A program made the position numbers and the translations under genes. Positions 45,657-54,538 of a DNA stretch of 64,000 nt are shown here, one piece after another (position 1 is the first letter of the stretch; each line of letters opens with the position of its first letter). The notes beneath the pieces were generated by a model that ran no database searches, was not told where the DNA came from, and was given only the letters and a program-made list of their open reading frames with translations. The DNA is from Phaseolus vulgaris (lineage: Eukaryota > Streptophyta > Magnoliopsida > Fabales > Fabaceae): NCBI RefSeq assembly GCF_000499845.2, contig NC_023758.2, positions 18,455,984 to 18,519,983 of the forward strand, given 5' to 3'.

Positions 45657-47891
45657 TTAAGGGGGAGGAGGGATGAGCTTTCCGTCTGCCACTTCATGAT
45701 AGATGCTGAACTGCGAGAGGTCTAGGTCCGGGAGAACGCATCTGATTTGCTCGAGTGCTAGTTCGAATCCATCGGTAAGGGCATCAGCACCCACATTCAT
45801 CAAATCAGCATTCTCCGCTTCCAGTTTCTGCTTTGAGGCCTCCGCAGCATCCCTCTCGGTGGTAATGGCAGCAAGGGAGGAGGCAGTTTCGGACAGTTTG
45901 CCCACCACCTCCTCGAGTCTCTTCTCTCCAGCTGCAGCTGTTTCTTTGGCGGACTCGAGCTCCCCCAATAGCTGAGTGTTCTGTTGGCGCAGGAGGAGGT
46001 CTCAGCCTTAAGCTCCACCACCGTGCAGTCCAAGGAGCTAACAGCTTCCCCCATCAAGATCTCTGTCTTGATGGTCTCTTGGACCTGCGCTAGGTACTCC
46101 CTCCTAGCTTTCTCCACCATGCCCCGCATCAACTCCACAGATCCTTGGGCAGCTTCAAAGTCACTTCGCAGTGACTCCTTGTCATGCTCAAGATCCTTCA
46201 CCCTCTTCTCCAGGGCTAGTTGCTTGCGATGCTGGGTGGAAAACTCCAGAGAGAGCACCACCTGCTTGGCCAGGTGCATATCCACCTCATCACCACTCCA
46301 CTCGACAAGCTCCCGGTTGCTTATGAGCTGTCGAACCAGGGTGATGACCCTGCTGAAGTTCTCGTGGGTGGCCCCAGAAGCGCTTGGGCGCGAGCTAGAC
46401 CCACCACATTCAGCAGCGGTGTTAGGGATTGGCAGCAGTGGTGGTGGAGCGCCCCCAGCCTGGGCAGAAGCGCCCCCAGCAGGATGAGCGGATGGACCAG
46501 GTGATTGGCCTGCTAAGGGGGAAGGTAGCTGTAGGGCAGTTGGAGGCAGCTGGTGGACTGGAGAGGGAAGGTTGATGGGATCTGTGGCAGTTTGAGCGCA
46601 GGGAGGAGGGGAAGACCCTTCCTCTACTTCCACCACCTCAATCTCTCCAGGCTGGAGAGATGAGGCCCCCTCAACTGCTGACCTTTTCCTTTGGCGGTGC
46701 ACCAGAGGAGAGCCTGAGCTCTCCTCTTCAGTGGAAGCAGCAGTAGCAGCAGCGGTTGAAGCGGAAGCCTTCACCAGCCTCTTCCTTTTCTTCCCGGGCT
46801 CGGGGCCTTCAGCTGGCGCGACCGAGAGTGGAGGGGTTGCGATGGGCTCTGTTGTGGAAGAAGAGGAGCCAGTGCCCTTGGCTCCCCTACGTTTGGCAAG
46901 CTCCAGCAGGGCCAGCCTCCTGTCTTTCCCTGTCATTGAGTCTGCATAGACGAGAAGGGAGGGGTTAGTTAGCCAAGTTATGCAAGTAAACCAAAAAGCA
47001 CGTAAAAGTATGCATGAAAAAGTGCAGGTATCCGAAGAAGTGCAAGGAAGGCTACCTATATATTTTTTCAGAGCCACCACATCAAATTCATCTTTGATAA
47101 GGCGGGCGGAGTTGTACTTGGCCCCCAGGAGCAGCCCACACAGCTCGCGCTCATAGGGGGCCATAGCTTCGAGGTCCCTGGATTTCTTGAACTCGACTCC
47201 AGGAACCCAGTAGAGGGGGTACCCCTCGAGCAGGCTTGGACTTTGAGGGGTAGCAGATATCATGTAGAATCTGCCTTTCCAATCTTTGAAGGATTGCTGG
47301 TACAGGCCCAGGAGCACCCGTCCAGCAACCCCGTTCAGGCTCACCCAGGACCTGTCCCCAGGGTTCTTCGCTTCGAAGAAGTAAAGGAACACGTCCACGG
47401 AGGCGTTGTGCCCGAAATGACTGCAGAGGATTTGAAACGCCCGGATGAAGGCCCAGGCGTTGGATGGAGTTGGCAGGGCGCGACGTTTAACTCCATCAGC
47501 AGCTCCTTCTCGAAGAAAGTGAAAGGGAGGCGCAGCTTTAGTCTTTTGAAAATGGCGGAGTAGATGAAGACAAAGGGCACCCCATTGGTGGCCCTGTCAT
47601 CTACGCAGATGGGCATCCCTCGAGGAGGATGCGGATTTGGATGTTGAAGTCGTTCTCCCTGTCGATGGAGCAGGAAGGCTCATCGGGGTTGCGACTTAGC
47701 AAGGACTGGAGATGGCCCTCAGGCAGTAGAGTGGAGGTTTCGGCGAGCAATGCCAGGGGAGCCCATTTGTAGACCCTGGCATTGTCGTGGTAGGAGGTAG
47801 CCACAGGCGGTGGTGGAGCTGGCGCACTCGCGGAAGGCTGTGCACCAGAAAAAGAAGCAATGACGCGCGCGGTTTGTTTCAAGCGAGCCAT
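45657..47891 (-). pseudogene. aORF4: antisense ORF of E5, three frameshifts
   Basis: The minus-strand ATG at 47891 (MARLKQTARVIASFSG) starts ten bases past a 5'UTR intron. Exon 47891-47056 holds VYKWAPLALLAETSTL, GVPFVFIYSAIFKRL, the core YFFEAKNPGDRSWVSLNGVAG and LLEGYPLYWV. A phase-1 intron (46942-47055) follows. Exon 46941-45657 begins DSMTGKDRR, then a Ser/Ala/Pro linker with basic clusters (GKKRKRLVK), then a long coiled coil (VKDLEHDKESLRSDFE) and a C-terminus matching aORF2 (DGKLIPPPP). Frameshifts lie near 47620, 47440 and 45990. The exons total 2121 bp, a multiple of three, so the indels balance. It is more damaged than the element's pol, and it converges on pol. Confidence 0.8.
46942..47055 (-). 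other. Conserved phase-1 intron of aORF4
   Basis: On the minus strand the donor is TATATAG|GTAGCC and the acceptor TCTATGCAG|ACTCAATG. The interval is 114 bp and happens to be open in frame, so an ORF finder reads through it. Confidence 0.65.
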
Positions 47892-47901
47892 CGTGAGATA
47901 G

Positions 47902-48166
47902 CTGCAAATGGGGAAAAAACGAAAAGTCAGAATAAATGGGAGAAGGAGGAATGATGAATGTTTCGGTGAAAACAGAAAAGGGAAAGGAAAAGGAGATGCC
48001 CAGATGAAAAGAAGAAGAAGAAGAAGCAGAAGCCAGAGTAAGAGCCTGAAAAAAACCCTAGCGCGGGTTCGAGAGAGGGAATGGGGAAGATGAATGCATG
48101 ATAACTAGAATGATAAATGCAATCGGTAAAGATGACCAAAAAGGGGCCAGGAAAGAAAAACCATAC
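47902..48166 (-). other. 5'UTR intron of aORF4
   Basis: On the minus strand the donor is TTCAAAG|GTATGGTTTTTC and the acceptor CCCCATTTGCAG|CTATCTCACG, then ATG ten bases on. The interval is 265 bp and T-rich. Donor and acceptor context match aORF1 and aORF2. Confidence 0.68.
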
Positions 48167-48485
48167 CTTTGAATGATCGCAAGAGATTGGGAAGCAGAGA
48201 ATTTGAAGAAAGATGGGTGCGCAGAAGAGAAGTTCGCAGAGAGTCTGGGAGTTTAATGAAGAAGATGAAGGAACAGTGGAAGGGCGCGCCAATTTGAATA
48301 AGAGAAGCGCTAGCGACGCGCAGCGCTAGCCGTTGATGGGGCCACGTGTCGCGAGATTAAGAGAAGAAGCCCAAACGTTAAAGAAGCAACACGTGAGGTG
48401 GCACTGGAGGCGGCCCCACTTGCCACGTGGACTGGGGGCACGACCACTTAGTCTCTTCGCTGAGAACGAGTTCCGACTCGAGACT
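48167..48485 (-). promoter_or_regulatory. Presumed promoter and first exon of aORF4
   Basis: This is the space between the 3' LTR or polypurine tract and the 5'UTR donor. It contains ATTGGCGCGCCC near 48285 and several ACGTG motifs (48340-48430). A clear TATA box is not seen. The assignment is by position. Confidence 0.4.
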
Positions 48486-48495
48486 AGGGGGCTTG
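48486..48495 (+). other. Polypurine tract of E5
   Basis: AGGGGGCTTG immediately before the 3' LTR start TGATCC. The same wording precedes the LTR of element X. Confidence 0.8.
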
Positions 48496-49678
48496 TGATC
48501 CGATCGGTCATCGGTAGTCGATGACGTCAGCAGCAGAAAACCACGTGGACCACTCGAGGGTGACACGTGGACCAGGTGGCAGAGAGGTCGGGGGACGATC
48601 GCCAGAGAGGTATCGGTGGTCAGTAACCAAGTGACCACCGACAGATCAGGCGGCAGAGGTCGGGGGAAGATCACCCAGAATGGTGATCGGTGGTCAGTAG
48701 CCAATGCCACCAACAGACCAGTTCTCAGACTAACGCCTGAAGGCAGAACGCGAGAAGCAAATAAACACTGATCAGTCATCGGGTGTATTGTCATCGGGGT
48801 CTCGTGTTACACGCAGTTAAACTGGGACTGAGGTTCCCAGCGAGAGCGTTACGCATGGATCTCGCATGAGCACACCTCAGGGAATCATGCACGAGAATGG
48901 CCTGAGGGAACTAGTAAACCAGTCAGTGATTGGTTATTCCCTCAACCCATTACGTGCGTGGCATCGTGAAGGGTGAGTCGCCTACTCAGAGAGCAACGTT
49001 TGGTGAGTGTGCCTAGACCAGCCACACCCGACGTTCTCCCCAGAGTATGTGATCTGCCCAGATAAGAGAAACATCCTAAGTTACTCCGCAAGGGCGTAAC
49101 TTAGGCACACAAAGAGAAGCGCTAGAGCCCTTACAGTAAATGACACGTGGGTGGTTAGATGTGAGTTGCAGGCCTCCACGTGTCATCTTCTGAGAGGGGT
49201 GCGGTCCAGACAAAAGAGCACTCCGTACCACTAAAGGTACAGACAGGCGCAGCCAAGCGCAGAGACGCGCAGACATGCACAGACTCTCACGCTCCCATGC
49301 TGATTCTGAGGTACGCTTTCTCTGAAAAGCATAACAGGGTTCTGACACAGGCCAGAAAAGCATAACAGAATTCTGTTATGCCCAGAAGCAGGGAAGAGAG
49401 ATAAAAGAGAGAATCAGGGTGAGAGTGAGGGGGAGAGAAAAACAGAGGCAGAGTTTTTCACACACACTACTAGTTTTCTAGTCTTTGGTGGTTCTGTGGA
49501 CTAACTTGATCGTCGGAGTGCAAACGACCGCTAGAGGCGCCGTCTGTGTGTTTTGCAGGCCACGTTTGGAGAAGCAAGAGAAGGTTCTGAGGGTGATTCT
49601 GCAGAAGACGCAGTCGCGTAGACAGGGCAGAGAGTGCTACGAAGCGATTCCTCCACGTTCGAGTTGCCGGCAGGATCA
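48496..49678 (+). repeat. 3' LTR of E5
   Basis: The 1183-bp repeat has the same ends as the 5' LTR (TGATCCGATCGG to CCGGCAGGATCA), with many small indels and substitutions relative to it. The conserved block is at 49501-49558, where CAG is followed by GC rather than GT. The right flank ACTTCC is copia gag. Confidence 0.9.
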
Positions 49679-50060
49679 ACTTCCTTTGGTTCATGAGCAG
49701 CCTTGAGTGTCTCCCACATCTCCCACATTTCCTTAGCAGTTTTGCACTTTGATATCCTGAAAAATTCATTAGTATCTAGTGCAGAAGCTATAATGTTTTG
49801 AGCAGACCGATCAAGCTGGGCCATCTTACATTCATCATTTGTCCATTTGGACAAAGGTTTTGCAATGAAAGAATTATCCTTTTTGAACTTTGGAATGTAA
49901 GGACCATTTTCAATTGAATCCCAAATTCCTTGATCAATAGATTCAATAAAGATTTTCATTCTTGCTTCCCAAAACTTATAGTTCAATCCACAGAATAAAG
50001 GTGGTTTGTAGATTGAAGCACCTTCCTCAAAAGATAGTTTTCCAGCCAGAAAAAATATTT
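49679..50060 (-). pseudogene. Copia gag N-terminal fragment
   Basis: Minus strand: IYKPPLFCGLNYKFWEARM, then YIPKFKKDNSF, KPLSKWTNDE, ASALDTNEFFRISKC and KEMWEMWETLKAAHEP, the start of a copia gag. It continues from the primer site of the LTR at 50107 and is cut by the E5 LTR at 49678. It overlaps in protein position with the gag at 36896 but differs in sequence, so the two are from different elements. Confidence 0.75.
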
Positions 50061-50091
50061 TTGATCAACTTGAATAACTTTCAAGAACCAA

Positions 50092-50105
50092 GCTCTTGAT
50101 GCCAA
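50092..50105 (-). other. Degenerate primer-binding site, tRNA-iMet type
   Basis: The minus strand reads TTGGCATCAAGAGC. The common copia primer site is TGGTATCAGAGC. Confidence 0.6.
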
Positions 50106-50106
50106 T

Positions 50107-51998
50107 TGTTAGAATTTATGGCCTTAAACGAGAGGGGGGATGAATTGTTTAAGAAAGATTTTAGTAAACTTTTAAGCTTAGAATGAAAAATACTTCAAGA
50201 AAACTGTACCGACCAGGTAGTCGGGAGTGATGACGTGGCAGCAAGCGATAATATAGGCGTGTTGAGCGGAACACCTGGCTGACAGAAGGGAAGTACATCG
50301 GGAAGTCTGTGTAATCGCCAATCGTTAAGTTGGTGTTCTCCGATCTCTAGCATATCTAACCGGCGGTCACCAGGGTTGTGTCATTGTCGCCGTATGTGGG
50401 TTTAGGCGACCAAGTGGTTAGAGATCGCCGAAGGATCAGGAAGGCTTGCTTAGGGCCTTCAAAGGGTACGAGTACGAAGGACGAAGTTATCAGATGATCA
50501 TTCCCTAGCCAGAGGTTGAGGCAAGGGAATAGTTTACCAGAACATGCACGATGAGCAAGTAAAGCAGATCGTGATAGCGGCAGGCGAGACCACAGAGAAG
50601 GTGTGCATGGTGACACCCCGTGCTCGCCACTAGAAGAGATCGCGCTCCAAGGCAGCTATGCACCGAGTTACTCCCTGCATGGGTAACTTAGTCGAACAGC
50701 CTGAAGAGTAGAAGTGACGCTCAAGTAGAGGACGCTCCAGATGGTGACACGTGTACAACTAGATGCGAGCCACGTGTTTGGAGGTGTAATCGTCAGGAGA
50801 GAGAAAATGCTCAGGTATATAAGGAACTCTTAACAGATTCTGTGGTACGCGCGTTTAGAACACTTCTTTACGCTTTTGAGAACACTTGAGTACGCTGAGA
50901 GAGATTTTGCACGGTTCCTTGAGTTTTAGCTTTTCTCTCTTAGATTTTTGGTGATTCCGTCACTGACTTGAGCGTCGGAGCGCGATCGGCCGCAGCGGCG
51001 CCACTCTGTCTTTTTCAGGTTCTTGTGGAGAATCGAGGTGTGAAGGACGGAAGCTAGCGTGGTGCAAAGCCGATCCAGAGGGAGATACCTTTGACGTGAC
51101 AAGACTCTTGCACTCGAGTCAACCGGCAGGATCAAAAATCTTGATTAAGAATTCAGTTTTTCAAAACATAAAGCAAAAGCACATATTGGAAAAACAATCG
51201 GAGCTGATCTTGAACACTGATCACTTACACCACAACCAAGAGAATGACCTTGAACACCTCAAGAAACACACTTTCCTTGGGCCAACACTAAGATTGCTGA
51301 TCTTGAACACCTCAGAACACACAACCAATCTCAGCAAACACAAAAACGAATTGTTCAACAGAGTACAAGGATACACTTGTTACAGAAGATATCTGAAATC
51401 AATACAGCAGAATCCTATTCCAACACTTTGATCAATCACAAACCTTAGCAATCTCAGCACTTTGAAAAACTTTTTGGAAAAACTTTGTCAAGATCTTAAT
51501 GTCAAATCTGTTTTCTGATTTATTTAAAGATGTAGTTTGTTATCAAATCTTAACAACTCTAAATTGCATTAAAAGATTGGTCAAAGCATTTAATGACTGG
51601 AGCGTAAGCAGTTAAAACATTTAAAGCTCAGTAAAAGAGAAAACAGTTTTTCTGTTATGGTCCCAAAACAAGCAATCGGTTGTTTCCTCGAATCAATCGG
51701 TTGTTTTGGTACTTAACAGTTCAACCATTCAAAAAAAATTCAATCTTTTTCTCAAAACATTAAGTAAAACAATCTGTTGTTTCGAAAAAACAATCGGTTG
51801 TTTTAACTTAGTTTGAAAACATTTTACTTTCACAAAGATGAGAATGCTAAAGCTTTAGATTTAATCACAGGATGATTACAATATATAAAGTACCCCAGAA
51901 CAAAGCTTAAACCAGCACAACAACATCAAGCATAGCAGAGGCTTCAACATCCTTCAAAAGATTTGGATTCTTCAAAACTTGAATACCACAAGGTTCAA
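50107..51998 (-). repeat. 5' LTR of a SIRE-like copia element, split by a solo LTR
   Basis: It starts TGTTAGAATTTATGGCC beside the primer site, is interrupted at 50205-51134, and continues to about 51998 at CCACAAGGTTCAAC. The right part matches 6008-6245. It contains repeated CAATCGGTTGTTT motifs (51660-51810). The outer right end is inferred from the 6-kb copy. Confidence 0.7.
50205..51134 (+). repeat. Solo Tat LTR inside the copia LTR
   Basis: The 930-bp repeat runs TGTACCGACC to ACCGGCAGGATCA. TATATAA lies at 50816-50822 and the conserved R/U5 block at 50963-51018. Flanks are AAAAC and AAAAT, a possible 5-bp target duplication with one change. No PBS or gag follows. Confidence 0.8.
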
Positions 51999-52244
51999 CC
52001 AAGTTCCCTAGAAGACGGATCGAAACTGGGATCGCGGAGAGATGCCTTGTGCGAGTTCCACAAAGCATTTGGTCACAACGTTGAACGATGCATAACCTTG
52101 GGTCACCAACTGGCTAGCCTGGTGAAGGAAGGGTTCCTGAAGGAGTATGTCAAGGCTAACAAGAAGAGCCAAAATGAGAGATTGTTGTCAAGGACTAAGC
52201 ACACAGACACCAGTCCATGGAAAGATGAACACCATATGATGTGA
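51999..52244 (+). pseudogene. Ty3/gypsy gag zinc-knuckle fragment
   Basis: The frame encodes ALCEFHKAFGHNVERC, then LGHQLASLVKEGFLKEYV. This is the CX2HX4HX4C knuckle of Tat gag, but the flanking wording differs from E1-E5, so it is from another family. It has no neighbours from its own element. Confidence 0.7.
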
Positions 52245-53440
52245 GTTGAATCAAGCATAGACACTTTTCAGCATATTAAAACAACAATATATGTGATGAA
52301 TGATGACACTTAGGAGTTATAATCAAAGACAACAAATCGGTACAAGTGGAGGAACTTAAGGAAACGTCATTAGAGAACAAAGCCTTCCAAAAGATGAACC
52401 AAACTCAAGATTAGTGCCATTCCACATTGAACCGAAAACAACATAAGGAATTGAAACACAATTACCGATTGAAAATGAACTACAAATGCAAAATTGAAAA
52501 GGAAAACACAAGATGAACATGAACAACCAAAAGAAATGAAGAACACAACATAAGAACACAAACTATCGATTGAAATTACAAAGACGTGATTAGGAAATGG
52601 AAATGGAGATGGAATGAGAAAGACTTATGTGGTTGTAGTCCATAGGAGGATGAACACGCCACTTGGAGGTGATGATCCTAGATAAGTGCTGAATGCCGCC
52701 ACTTGGAGCTTCCCAATCACTCACAAGACGAGACAAAAAGAAGGAGGAACAATTCTCACAACTCACACACAAATTTGTGTATAGTAACCTTTCTTAAAAT
52801 TCAAATTCTGAATTACATGAGCATGACACCTCTATTTATAGTGCGAGGGTGCTGAAATTTAGGTGGGAAAATTCAAATGAAACTCATTTGAAATTGCCAC
52901 CAAAAACAAGTCAAATGGAAGGTGAGAGATGGGAGGTGTGACTTGGTTTCTTTCTTTGGCACCTCCTAAAACTACACTTGCACCTTCTTTTTATGTCACA
53001 TGGAAGGTGTGACTTATCTTTGTACATTGCACCTCTTATATCTATATCTTCACCTTCCTTTTTATGTTCTACTACAAATACCAAAAAGAAATTACAATTA
53101 GAGACATTCAATGATGCTCATCTCCTAAAGCCTTGGCCTTGCTGCTCATGGGTTGGGCTTGGGGCTCATCTTTTGAAAAGACTGATAAGAAGAACTTTAG
53201 ATGTTTTGGCCCTTGTCCATTCCTCCTATTAATGAGGTCTTTATTTGCTTGTTGAGATGACCCTTAAAGTGTAGCATCCTTGGTCATCTTCATGTATTTT
53301 TTATTCTCATCATGCGCCCCAAGTTGGAGAGAATTCGCCCACGAATTCAGTACTCCTGCATAAAACAAAGTCAGTTTGCAATTAGATAAGAGAATGCAAG
53401 AAGAGATAGGTAAACTGGACTTAGCATTTTGAAACGTTGG
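52245..53440 (-). repeat. LTR-like sequence Y and flanks
   Basis: No gene is supported. A minus-strand CACTATAAATAGAGG TATA box lies near 52830-52845. The part at 52990-53255 matches the scrap at 21240-21512. The A-rich left part (52380-52600) is similar in wording to 63760-63990. I take it as an old LTR of an unidentified element cut by E4 at 53441; its ends were not found. Confidence 0.45.
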
Positions 53441-54434
53441 TGTACCGTCCCGTCCTCGGGCGTTGACCAAAGGTTAGAGTCATCGCATGGTGGGGAGCCT
53501 CAAGGGACCCAAGAAAGAGAAGTCAACAGGTTGACCGCTCGAGTCATTGCCTCGCTGAGGCGTCGCTTAAGAGAGGCATCGCCCAAGAGAGGCGTCGGGC
53601 CTCGACAGTCCAAAACAGTAGCAAGTTCTAGGATCAGTAGGGGATATCCTGACTCGAGAAGTACCCACGCCACCGCTGGGAGACCCTAGAACAGATAAGA
53701 CCCATGAGAGGGCCATAACCAGGGGAGAACCATGTGCATGGTACGAGAGAAAGGAAGATACACCCCCAGGGCAAGTGATATGTGATTGGGGCGCATGAGT
53801 TGGCACCCAAAAAGTCAACCCACGTGACAGAAGGACTTCGCAGGAAAGAGGGCTCACACGATGGAATAACCTTAAGTTGGGTTGCGGCGCTGTGGGACCC
53901 TCTACACAGAATAACGATCAGTCAGAAGGGCACGTGGCAAGGCACACGTGCTCATTAAAGGTTTCAGTGAAAGTTTGCCAAGGTACGCGTTAATTCAGTT
54001 AAGATTCGAATGTTCCAAGGAATGTTTTTATACCTTTCAATACGCTTTAACGCGCTTTAAAGATGAGAGGTGTATAAAAAGGGACCTTGGGAGCATTTGA
54101 AGAGGAGGAGAATTTTAGCCTAATACACACAGATACACAGAGAAAACCCTAGTTGTCTTGACGACGCACTCACAGTGACACAAGGCAATTAGGGCAACAC
54201 AGTTCTAGTCACACAGTTTCAGTCATTCAGCACAGTTCTTTCGACCACCTCTCAAGGGTGTGTCCCCTTTTGATGTTTCTCGCTAGCTGACTTGATCGTC
54301 GGAGTGCAAACGGCCGCAAGGGCGCCCCTTTGTTCACTTCTTTCAGGTACTCATAAGACGAAGCAAGACGAAGGTGCCCTAGCTCGTAGGACAAGCCACG
54401 CGCAATGACGATCCCGGTCAACCGGCTGGAACAT
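53441..54434 (+). repeat. 5' LTR of E4
   Basis: The 994-bp repeat runs TGTACCGTCCCG to CAACCGGCTGGAACA. GGCGTCG-type motifs lie at 53555-53605, TATAAAAA at 54073-54080 and the conserved R/U5 block at 54287-54346. It is related to the LTRs of E1-E3 in reverse orientation. Confidence 0.88.
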
Positions 54435-54436
54435 TT

Positions 54437-54454
54437 GGTGCCCACCGTGGGGCC
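54437..54454 (+). other. Primer-binding site of E4
   Basis: TGGTGCCCACCGTGGGGC, one base from the family 18-mer, two bases inside the LTR. Confidence 0.82.
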
Positions 54455-54538
54455 GATCTAAAACATCAACCTCACCACGCAAGTTTCCCAGGTCCAGTTC
54501 TTAAAACCCAGATAAGTTGAGAAAGTTCCCAGAAAGCC

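Larger units (their letters stand above)
37868..49678 (+). mobile_element. Element E5: full-length Tat-lineage Ty3/gypsy retrotransposon
   Basis: The element has two LTRs, PBS, gag-pol, a 3' region with tandem repeats, an antisense ORF, a polypurine tract and a 3' LTR, in that order, about 11.8 kb in all. The flanks do not match: GTAAG on the left (LINE) and ACTTC on the right (copia gag). The two LTRs also differ visibly, and the 5' LTR is more like the solo LTR at 30802 than like its own 3' partner. It may therefore be a product of recombination between two insertions. Confidence 0.88.

Noticed and set aside
46942..47055. Reading aORF4 straight through the intron as coding
   Set aside because: The interval is open only by chance. 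The four other copies have an intron there with GT-AG ends and no similarity in the interval.
37863..49683. A target-site duplication for E5
   Set aside because: GTAAG and ACTTC do not match in either orientation within a few bases of the LTR ends.
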